Part shown: in pieces, positions 48,001 to 60,000 of the stretch
Layout of the letters: the number at the start of each line of letters is the position of its first letter
Numbering within the stretch: the stretch's first letter is position 1
Source: Tethya wilhelma
Taxonomy: Eukaryota; Porifera; Demospongiae; Tethyida; Tethyidae
DNA: 64,000 nucleotides
Direction: 5' to 3'
Assembly: GCA_964030475.1 (NCBI GenBank)
Contig: CAXIPT010000008.1
Coordinates: 3,036,937 to 3,100,936, forward strand
Program-made: the position numbers and the translations under genes
Notes under the pieces: model-generated
Database searches by the model: none
Told to the model about the DNA's origin: nothing
What the model saw: only the letters and a program-made list of their open reading frames with translations

Positions 48001-51000
48001 TAAAGTGATAAATGTGCATGTTAAGCGATATAATTGTACCAAGAAAGGTGACATCAACAGTCACACCCACATGATAATAAGTGATTCATTAACAAGTTTA
48101 ATGCATATTATGTCTAGTGACACAAGAAAACGTGACACGAACACTCACACCCAATGTGTTCACGTAACTATTTCTTATGAGCATCAGAAAGCTCTGAGTC
48201 AGGTGGTATATAGAGAAGATCAGGCAAGAAATGAAGGTTGTTGGCACGAATACAAGAGAGATGTGCATGATAATACACATTTTGAGGGTGACTGAGTCTC
48301 GTCACATTTGAAGAGTCTCTAAATGGGCGCCTTTCTTTATGACAGATCACTATATTCAAGGGAGGATCTAAGGGAGACCCATCGACCTTTCTAGACAACT
48401 GTGTTACAACCTCTGCATTTCTTAATTCGATTGTTCAAAATCCTCACAACGAAAGGTTTTGACTCGCTAAACTCAGGCTGGAAAGGTGATTCATATGGAC
48501 TGCCATATGGATAGATATAGTTGTACATCCCATATGGCTCAGAAGGGGTACCAGTAGATTGGTAAGGATATCATGGAGATGGTGTGTAGTAGAGATAGTC
48601 ATTTCTGCTATATGGAGGATAGTTGTAAGTTTGAGAAGAGCATCCCACAGTGACACCTCCACCAACGTAGCTTGAGTTTGTCTCAAAGGCTGATGACACT
48701 CATGGCCAGTTTCTGCTCTTGAACACTGTCCAGGATTGGCAGAGCAAACATCATCTATACAACTTCTGAACGATGTAACTGGAACTTGGTGTAAGCTAGA
48801 TCTTCGTCTATAGGGGGACCTGACTTGGTATCAGCTTTGGGCCTGTCAGTAGATGTGGTTATCAACTTGGTCAAATTGCACTCCGGTTCGACTTGTGAAG
48901 AGTATCGACAAACTCTTTAAGACTCTTAAAGCTCTCTGCAACAGAAACTGTATGAGAACACAGTTTACAACCCCTCCACATTGGGCAGTTGTCATTACAG
49001 ATAAATTTGCTCCCTCTTGTCTTTTGCACAAAGTGAGGCCGAGCAGATGAATCACTAGCAACCATCTGAGCATTAACATTTTCAGGGGCTGGAGTTATAG
49101 TTCCTGGTGTACTTAGGAGCCATTCAGCTTTCTCCCATATACTTGATAGAGTTGAGGGTGAAATGGTTGAAAGATGTATACCTCTAGCAGGTACAGAGAG
49201 CTTGCTGATCAGGGTGCGTGAGGTACTCTGAGCCACGGACATGCTATTCCATATATCTTTCATGAGTGTCTTTCTTTGTGCTTGCGACAATCTACCAGCC
49301 CAGTGCTCAGAACATCTCCTCTTGGCTTCCAAATACATCACGTACTATTTCCTTCTTCACAGCAGATGAACAGCCCTTTACGTGTTCTTCAATGTTTTTC
49401 TTCTTGTGGATGAAGCACCTAAGGTTCACTGCATTGGGGAAGCAAGATTCTAATGCCGCAGTTAGAGCTACTTCACCATCTGTACCATACGCCTTCAGGT
49501 CACAAAATCGGGATTCATACTTCAGGAGGCTGGAATAGAATGCTTGATAATCTTGAGTCCGACGTTGCATGTGAATGAACGTTGGACCAAGGAAACAGGT
49601 TCACTGTTTGTTTTACAGTTACGTAGTGAAGGATTTCTGTATGTGGTGAGGGTGACGTAGAAACACCAAGCTCAAAAGTTGGGTTATACGAAATTTTGCA
49701 CCAATGAAAGTTTCCCGCTAAATGGTATATACATATAGGCTCGCACAGCTCATCTGCAAAAGTTAAACCACAAAAATGTTTGACTAGAGACATCCGCAAA
49801 AGCTTGCCACCACAAAACTTTCCTACTATACGATAGTCTCTGCTGTGGGATTATCTGCATGCAATTGAGCGCCTTGGTATTTAAAAAAGTAAATGAACAA
49901 AGTAGTTATAATTTTATTTTTTTAATTTTATAAATGTTGGAGGTTCAGCTCATGAGTCAATGCAAGCAATCACTTGACTAACTTGCTGAAATAATAAACA
50001 TGTAGAATATATGTACCTCAGTAAAGTTTGAGAGGTGGGCACAAAAAATGAAGTAGTTATGTGCATACCAAAATTCAGAGACTTGCCTTGTTCATGCACT
50101 GCCCATTTCTACACTTCTCATTTTCATAAAAATTTTACTACTTGTAGCATTTCATATTGACTAGAGTTTTTCAAAACTGCCTAGATGTACTATGAATGAA
50201 CTTAAGTCTCAATACACACTCAATGCTTTTTGTTTGTCTGGAAGCTGAGCTCAAGTAAGTCAGTTAGAAAGTGGAAAAATTACACTGTGGGCCTTCTAAA
50301 CTGCTAGTGCTCTCTCTTCAGAGTGCTCTAGGAGTTTTCCAGGAGTTGAAAAAGCATTTAACATTCTGTATTATCAAAGGGATACTCGGTAGCCTCGTTC
50401 CCAGGCTCACTCCCGATTAATATTTACGCGCACACACACAAAAATAGGAATCTGGTACGTGAAATCATAGATATTATAGACTACGTAACCGAGATTGGAA
50501 ACGCCCATATGCTAATACAGACACTCCGAGTTGTAATATACACGCGCGCGCGTTTACTTGAGAAGCACAGGTACTTTCTATGCTTTGATGTATTTTCTCA
50601 CGAGCTCAGTGAGCTGAGTAGCTATGGTTCAGGTTGATACTCTGCATAATATCAACACTACTGTTATGTTATTATGTCTTGCATTTTTAAACAATACAAA
50701 GTAAATTTTTACTGAGTTCACTGACTTCTTGATCAATTTTCTTTTCCAAACACTGCAGTAAAAATCAAGAATAGTACATTGCCAAGGATGAATTGTGTGC
50801 AATGACAGTCACACAATTACAGTTACTTACACAGAGTTGACATTTACTGCTATACCAGCAAATTTAAAGTCTTTAATAAGTAGCAAGAGTCAGAAATCCC
50901 GGGGGGGGGCAGTACGTATGTAGGACATTCTGTACTAGCAATGCATGGCAAAACCATACGACACCAATAATGATGTTGGCCGCTTTTGGTTCCCGTCAGA

Positions 51001-54000
51001 GGTGAAAGAAGAGGCTCTCCAGAGTATAGAGACTAATAATGGTGAAGTGGACTGGGTGATTATCTCAAGAAAGTGTAATGTTTCGTTCTGTGAAAGAGCC
51101 TGAGTTTTCTTGGCATATCTGGAGAACAACACAAACTATTAGCATAAAATTAAGTCTAGTTGATATAAAAGGATATCCACAATTGAAAATACAGTACTAT
51201 TGGTGCTGGAAGCATCTTTCTCTAGGGCTACAGGTACAGAAAGTTTACCTACACAGGTAGCCATCAGTAAACTGAGTTTTTAACCCTCTCACAGACTCTG
51301 ATAAACTCAAGGTAGAGTCATGTTTAGTACCATCATAAGCCTAATGGCCCACTGAATTCAGCTATTAGGGTTAGAGAGGCCGGGGATAAAATGTAAGGAA
51401 GATAGAGGTAAAGAAAGCTACTCTTTAAACGGTAATATACTTCTGTTCTACAAATATTTTGTCCAAACAACAGATGATTTCACAATTTTTCCAATTAATA
51501 CACACTCATATGACAAGGGCAACTACTAAACAGAACGACGACTACTATTTTGCCCTGTAAATGCAACTTACTTGGCACAATTTGTCCACTTCTTCAGGCT
51601 TGAGCTGGCTTGGCGTAAATTTTTTCTTGCACTTTCATGGCAGCTGCTACTATCAGATCTCAAATCTACAACTCGGAGTGCCCGCCCACTTTGTATTGAA
51701 TGATACTGAATTTCGTGTAGCGTTTCCAATCCCGGTCACATAGTCTATAATATCTATGGTGAAATCAAGTATATGTAGTTGCCCGTAGAGAGAGTTTGTA
51801 TGGTTTCTCTATTACAGCAAACAAAATTTTCTACCCGCTACGTCATGCATTCATGTGATTTTGCATACCAGGGCTTTCTCCCTTCCTATCTTTTTAGCAT
51901 GTAATATTCAGGGAGAGAGCCTGGGAACGATGCTAGATATTTGGCCCATTCCTACCATGTAAACATGACATTGAAGTGTGTACTAATTGAAATTACTTGG
52001 CAGTAGCTATAGTAATTTAATTCATAACTATATTCATACCTCCAACTTGAACCATCTGTCTATAAATGTTTGTCCAATCAGTAAACCGCTCACATTTATT
52101 CTCAAGTTGTTATGATCCACTAGTTCAGACTCAAGACAATCATCTGGTTGTGAGAGAGTTTGCTATATGTACAACGTAAGAACAATTATAACAAATTAGC
52201 TTCTGATAGGGTAAATAAGACGCAACGGCTGCCTACAGTCAATACAAAACAATGGTCCACTTGAAGGAGGGGAGTTCGGCTTTGTTTCTAAAGCTATAGA
52301 CAAGGAAAATGCAATGTGTTTAACTTTATGGTAAAACAATCACAAATATTGAAGCACACATAAGTTTCAAACTAACTACATAATTTATTAAGGCATACTT
52401 AACTTAACTCCATGCCAATGTGGCCCAACCAACCCCAACAGCCTAACTATACTACACTGTTTAAGTTAAACTTATTCATAACACTGTAGTCAGTTGGTGC
52501 TGCTATAACTTAGCACATTCAGAAATAATAAAATAAGTTTGCAGTAAGAGTGTACTGATGGAAACTGTTGAATTAATAATACTGAACTCTCAAACTGTTT
52601 TGAGCATATACATCATTAATATAGAATGTTCAACAAAGGTCTACGGGTTAATAATAGTGTTTACAAGCATCTGGGATCTGACTACAGTAGCATTTTGGAT
52701 TAGGAAATTTTTATTGAGAAACTAAATGTAATGTAATAAACTTGGACTCAGCCAATACACATACAAATTTTCATGCCATAATTTTGTTTAAGAATTCCTG
52801 ATCAGTATAGCATGCATGTATTACAGTACTCTTCAAAATAAAGTTCCTGTCCCATTCCATAAAATGCTCGTGCAAACACTTCCGTAAAAATGTTAAGTCC
52901 ACGTGGCAAATCTCCTTTTCACAGCAGGAAATGAAAAACACAGTTTCAACGTAGCAGCAAAATATTGCGAATTACATCTCAAAATTTGACTGAAAGCAGC
53001 TATGAGGCTCTAAGCTTGAAAACAAAGCATGAGCTTGTGTGCTGTACTACAAAAAGAGTTTTCACAGTCAACTTAGTCTAGTAAGGCCGTCAATCACCAT
53101 GCTTGTGTTTTTTCTTACCGTTTGTATTGACCATGCTGCTACTAAATTTCTTTTTCAGCCAACTTTTTTTACTTTGCAGTTGCTCTGCAACAAAATGCTG
53201 TCCAAGCGCTCTACTGACAGCACTTAGTCTTGCCTTTGAGCCAAGAAAAAACCTCAAAATGGCTAGCGCTAAATCCTTCTTGCTTAGAACGCTGACTTTA
53301 TGTTCAACGTTACGTAATCCAGCTGAAAATGAAAACGGCTATGATTAATTCCAAGCCGCTGTTTTGGTGTTTCATCATGCTCGTTTGCACGCAGTTTTAC
53401 CGTTAAACACAAATGGAATGGGAACTTCATTTTGATGGCTACTGTAAATCACCAATTGTATTTTCGGCTGCACTCCATGCTGTTTCAGGACATCAGTCAC
53501 CTTCACTGAAGGATCTACGTAAAGATAAAATAATAGTCATAAAAATTAAGGACTAAAATAAAAATAACACTGTTTAAAAAATCCCATAGTATATAGGAGA
53601 GATATAGTGCCAAGAGGCACGAAATCTCTCCTATATACATGTACGACGGAAAATTATCAAAAATAGTGTTATATTATTTTAAGGAACCGGGTACTTAATT
53701 GTCAGATACATACAATGTAACAAGTAAACAAAAAACTGAAAATATAATGAATAGCACCTACGGTGCACAAGCCTCGGCGCACTCATATAGCTAGCATAAA
53801 CAGCATGCATAACATTGTGTACAAAAGAAGACAATGAGTACTGACTCGGAAACCCATGCAAATAAGTATATAAATTATACTGAGGTGTTGGCCTGGCAGC
53901 GTCTATCCCATGGCATCTTGAAAAGGCAAAATAATTCCCAATTGACCTGCCGTGGGCAATCAAGGATGTCAGCTTACTGAGTTGCAGTCAGTGAGCCAGG

Positions 54001-57000
54001 CTGCCCGGCTACTAGGCTAGCTAGTCAGTGAATTGACTGTTGCAAAAAAATAAATAATTAATTGGTAAACTTTTAACGATTTACAGTTCACTGATATGAT
54101 GTGAAATAAGTATCTGCAGTGTAACTAGTTTTGCATGACAGGTCACACTCATCATAGTAATTGCTATTGCTGCTGGCTGCCTGTCAAGCACAACAGTGAA
54201 GTTTACTGATTAAAAACAACACACCAGCATAGGCCAATATCTAAGCTCAGTACTATTATGCATGATAGTTCTACAAAGTGCTATTTCATATGAGGTACTA
54301 ACCTGGACAAGCTAAAGATTCAGTGAAACTGGCCCAACACATCGCCTCTGCTCTGCATGCTGCCCACATCCAACATGATCTAAGCTCTACTGTGTTTCTA
54401 GATAATGCACACTACATGGGGCGTGATCGATGGGTGCGGTTTCGAAGCCAAAGCGCTCAGAAATGTACAAAAGCCTCAGATCTCAGAAACTACAGCGTTT
54501 TGCAAGATTCTACATGTCAAATTTCAAGATAATTTCGATTCATGAACGTAAGTACCTTCTATTTTGACTCTAGAGCTGCCGTTCTTCAGATAACTTAGTA
54601 ATTCACAAACACAAACACAAAACGACTACCGTAACCCTCTGCACGTGCTACGCACGCACCGAGGCTTAATGAGACACAGGAATGGCTAAATCGTAAGAAG
54701 AAAGCAAACAAGATGGAATGGCTGTGTTTTTACATTTTTGTTTTCATTTTTTCGTAACTTTACTGTTTATCCTTATGCGTATACCGTATTCGTTCTAACT
54801 TCAGCACAACCTAGGTACCTAGCCAAAACTTGGCAGCCTACATGGATTGACTTTATTCCAAATAAGGTATATTTATCTATGTGGTAAGGATGATCAATTA
54901 GAATTGTCCAATAACTTATTAATAATGCATGAGTGTAGAAATTAATGGCTGCCATATGGAGAAGGCACTTTTCGCTTTGTCTTTGGCCATTAAATGGGAG
55001 GATAGAGCAAATGATACCAAAAGCATGTGAAGACAACGATACCAGGTTTATTTGTTGTACAGAGATGACTCAGATTTAAGGATGGATGTAAAAATCAACT
55101 TAAAATTTCACTACTATATAGAGCAACTTTTTTGAGATTTCAATTGGACAAAATCACAGAAAAAACTACTGTTATAGTCTGTGCAACCACTACACACATG
55201 CACCAAGGGTTAATATAAAGCAAAAAAGTTAAGCATAATCAATAGCCTCTCCAGAAAATGAAGAAAACTGAAGTACACAAAGAGAGAGAGGATGCCTGGT
55301 ACCAAAAATCACATAAACGTCAGTAGCTGTAAACATGTGGGTGTGGATGTTAGAAAATGATGCAAAACCAACTCTTAGTTCGGCAATTGTACTCAGCAAC
55401 ATTAATTTTGCTAACACTAGTACAGCACAGTCTCTAGGAGCAGTTTAAATTGGCCATAAGTCAATAGTAGTCTATTGACTATAACCATTAAATAGAACAC
55501 AAGACTTAGTATAAAACATTAGAAATGGAAAATATGAATCCCCAAATAGTAATAAAGAATTAACCAAACAAGATACCGTATAGCCGGAAATGTTGACGGT
55601 CAAAAAATTTGACAGTTTGCTCGCGTTATTCACCCGAATTTGCATACCAGGCTCTCTCCCTTCCTAGTTTTCAGCATGCAATGTTCACAGGGAGAGAACC
55701 AGGGAACAAGGCTAACAAGTACAAAAGACATACATAATAATTATAATTACAGGAGATAGGCTATAAACAATATTTTCATAACAGTGACTGTGTACTTACC
55801 TTCAGAAAACTTAATATACTCCAGCTTAGATTGTTTGTCAGTGTATCTTAGCTGTGATGGCACACTGGGTTCCTCTAATATGACCTACATTAATTTAATA
55901 TCCACAACAATCACAGAACAAATCTGTGAATAATTACGACGTAGAAGACACAGTTTGATTATTAATAATTATTTGTTCATAATCACTGGAGGAATCCGGA
56001 TGCTAAAATTTAAATATACTGTGTAAAAGACACAATCATATTCTATACCTGTGCTCTTGTAAGACTGCATGTATCTTCATTTGGTACAAGAAATGAAAAC
56101 CCACTTTTTGAGAGAGACGGAACATCAGCTGAATTTCTATTTATGATGTTCTTTGGCTTTGANGTGTGTGTGTGGTTTGTGCTATTGGCATGTGCTACAA
56201 GCTAGTATAAGACAGACTCCATGGCACTTACTTGAAACTCTGGTATATAGCAAGATATCTCTGTTTGCTTTGTCAATACCAAACTAGGTATACCGTGAAT
56301 GCAGTCAAAGGATATCTGCATGTACACTACAGGTACTGTTAGTACAATAGTCTAGTCTATAAACACACTTGAGCAACAGTCTTAAGTAACTTACTATGTG
56401 TCCATGACTTGCCAGAATTTGTAACTAGCTTCTTTCTTACTTAGAACAATATGCACGTGATACTGAAGCAAAGCCTTATGAACTATAGTCCTTGGCCCCA
56501 GTCGATCAGTGCATGGTTGTGTGTAGACCAATAAGGCAAGAAGAAATAACTGTAGTGTATTCATACAGAGCCAGACTAGGAGCATAGTATACACTGCAAG
56601 GCATTGCATTAAGGCAAATTCAGGCAATCAGCAGGAGCTAGGAGTACTAGATACAAATCCTTTGACTTGCTAGTAGTGGGCCAATAAGACACTTGAAAAA
56701 GAAATAACTGAAGAATGTTAAAAATATTGAGGTTTTATGGGAGCCATAGTATCTTAGTACATCATGTACCCAACTGCTGCAGCATTTATATTGTCATGGT
56801 CTGTAATGCTAACTTGTATTAGTCTGTTGTTGTAATATTACGCATAGTCATTACTTAGTCTTTAATCTTTATAACTATTATACTATATTGGGTGCACACA
56901 TGTATTAGCAACTGCTATTTGTGTTGTCCATGCTTATTATAAATTTAAAAAAAAAAAAAAATNATTTTATGCCAATGCTGATCAACATCATTACTGGTCA

Positions 57001-60000
57001 GACGGAACTGACACAGTTCTTAAACAGAAATCACTTGGACAAGCAATCATGGTATCAGACTTTATAGAAGAAGCAAGCTGTGATTACCTTCGTCACAATG
57101 GCAAAGAAGCTAGGCTGTTACTAGAGACACAGACTGATGGATACTTCGATAACGAGAAGCTATTGACGCAAGTTGATAATGCAATAACTATTTTTGAAGA
57201 CAAGTATCCACACGCTCAAGCACTTTTTTTATTTGATAATGCTCCTAGTCACAAAAAATATCCCGAAGATGCCCTAAATGTTGATAAAATGAATGTGAAG
57301 GCAGGTGGCAAGCAACCTGCAATGCGTGATACAATATATAATGGAGAAGTGCAGACAATGGTGTTACCTGATGGAACTCCAAAAGGACTTAAAATAGTAC
57401 TGCAAGAAAGAAACACAGATACGAAGGAAATGAACGCAGCAAAAATGAGAGACACATTGAGGAAGCACGACGACTTTATGAATACACAAACAATTTTAGA
57501 AGAAGAAATTGAAAAGAGAGGACATGTAATACTATTTTTGCCAAAGTTTCACTGCGAACTGAATGCAATCGAAAGGTGTTGGTGCCATGCAAAAAAATAC
57601 AGCCGAGCCTATTCTAATGGCACAATAACTAGGCTTAGGAAAGTTGTACCTGAGAGTCTGGACAGTTGTAGTTCGGACTTAATAAGTAAGTTTTTTTTGA
57701 AATGTAGGGACTATTTAAGGGCTTATCAAGCTGGATGTACATGTTTTAATGTGGATGAGTTGGTTAAAGTGTATAAGTCTCACAGAAGAGTCAATAATAC
57801 TGACCAGTAATTTTTTTGTGCAATAATTTTTGTTGTTAATGCTACATAATTATTTTTAAATTAAATTTTGGCAAGGTGAATCTTCTGATTTTGTGGTGGT
57901 TTTGAAAAAAACCGGTTTTGTGTTAATAAAAAAAAAGAGTTGTACTTGTCGGTAGAGTAGATTTGGTAATATAGGAGATACGTATGATGAGGAGGTTATG
58001 TGTAGACTGGCATAACAGTAGATAAGGAGGTGCTAGTTAGATACTGAATCGTCAACATCGAAGGTCAAGTCACTCAGGACACTGTGTGCTCCCTCTAGTG
58101 CTTCCTGGACAGGTACTCTAAGTGAAAAGCTTCCTCTGATAAGAATGCTGATGTCAACAACCCTGTACCTCCAGTTGCGATTGTTGCTGGGATGGCAGGA
58201 GTACATATCAGATGTTACACGCCTGCAAGAATAAATTTATAAGTAAGTTAGCTGTCAGTAGTAAGCAAATATGCAAAAGAAACTTACCCAAGTATACTGA
58301 AAGGGCCAAGAAACATAGGAGAAAGCCACTCAGCAGCTTCTCTTGCAATATGTCCCAGCATCTTCATTTCACCATCACTGCACTTCACTCGAACTTCGAC
58401 ACAATTATGGTCCATGACATTGAAAGGTCTTCTTATCAGTTGAACCTTGCTCCAGAAATGCACACCTTCTTCCTTCAAACTGTAGAATTTGACTCCTTTG
58501 CAGTGTGTTCTGAAGAAGGCCAAGTCTACCACATCCATTCTTTGTTTACTACTTCTCAAGCTGTATGCAGCTGGACATAATTATCACTCACGTGTTTTGG
58601 TTAAAGGAACTGTGTCACTATATAAGCGGTGTTTTGTTGCTAAAAATAAAAATAATGACGTTTTGTGACGTTTTTTGTTGATACGCGGGTACCACGTCCG
58701 GGAACGTTTGCATACTACACCGTGTATTGCGCATTTTGCTTTTACTCGCGTAATAGTACTACGTGGTCAGCTGTTATTACAAGCCTAAGTAGCTCGCGTA
58801 ATGCGCACTTAATACTGTAAGGTTTCTGTTTACAACCCATTTATAGTAACAAAACACCGCTTATATAGTGACACAGTTCCTTTAATGACATCAGACAATG
58901 GCCAGATGCAATCATGACATCATATTACATCATCAAAAATAGCTAGATAGCAAGTATAGCTGCTTTTCTTTAATTTTATCTCCAATAAAGCACCCAAAGA
59001 GCATATCTTTGCTTGTATCAAGAAAGTGACATCTTCACAATATTACTTTAGAAAATCAAAGCTTAACTCAAAAGATTGCAGAAATAAAATGCTAAAAACT
59101 TTTACCCCTCTAAAACTTGATTTTTTGGTTATCTAGAAAAATGCCTTTTGAGTTAAGAACCCATATTTACTGTCAATATGTAGTTCAGGGGGTATTATCA
59201 TGGAAAGTAAATTGAGAGCTTAACTCCAAGGTTTGTAGAAGAAAAATGCTAAAAACTTTTTAAAAATCACCTCAATAAAAGAGCCCATACAGCTGCAGAT
59301 GTGTCACGTGATAGCCCCGCCCATCATTTACTAAATTCTCCAGTAATTAAATTATCTAATTAAATTATGTAGAACCCAACACTACTTAGCATTGCTAGGT
59401 TAAGTGGCAAATAACCCAAATTCCAAAAGTTTGCTCTCTTCATTTGGAACACTGTACATTTATCTATGTGGTAAGGATCATCAATTAGAATTGTCCGATA
59501 ACTTATTAATAATGCATGAGTGTAGAAATTAATGGCTGCCATATGGAGAAGGCACTTTTCGCTTTGTCTTTGGCCATTAAATGGGAGGATAGAGCAAATG
59601 ATACCAAAAGCATGTGAAGACAACGATACCAGGTTTATTTGTTGTACAGAGATGACTCAGATTTAAGGAAGGATGTAAAAATCAACTTAAAATTTCACTA
59701 CTATATAGAGCAACTTTTTTGAGATTTCAATTGGACAAAATCACAGAAAAACCTACTGTTATAGTCTGTGCATCCACTACACACATGCACCAAGGGTTAA
59801 TATAAAGCAAAAAAGTTAAGCATAATCAATAGCCTCTCCAGAAAATGAAGAAAACTGAAGTACACAAAAAGAGAGAGGATGCCTGGTACCAAAAATCACA
59901 TAAATGTCAGTAGCTGTAAACATGTGGGTGTGGATGTTAGAAAATGATGCAAAACCAACTCTTAGTTCGGCAATTGTGCTCAGCAACATTAATTTTGCTA

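Noticed and set aside
54773..55036. 87-residue minus-strand frame, present again at 59360-59623
   Set aside because: It lies in a family-B fragment (LLHMAAINFYTHA is the reverse reading of its TTAATGGCxGCCATATG core).
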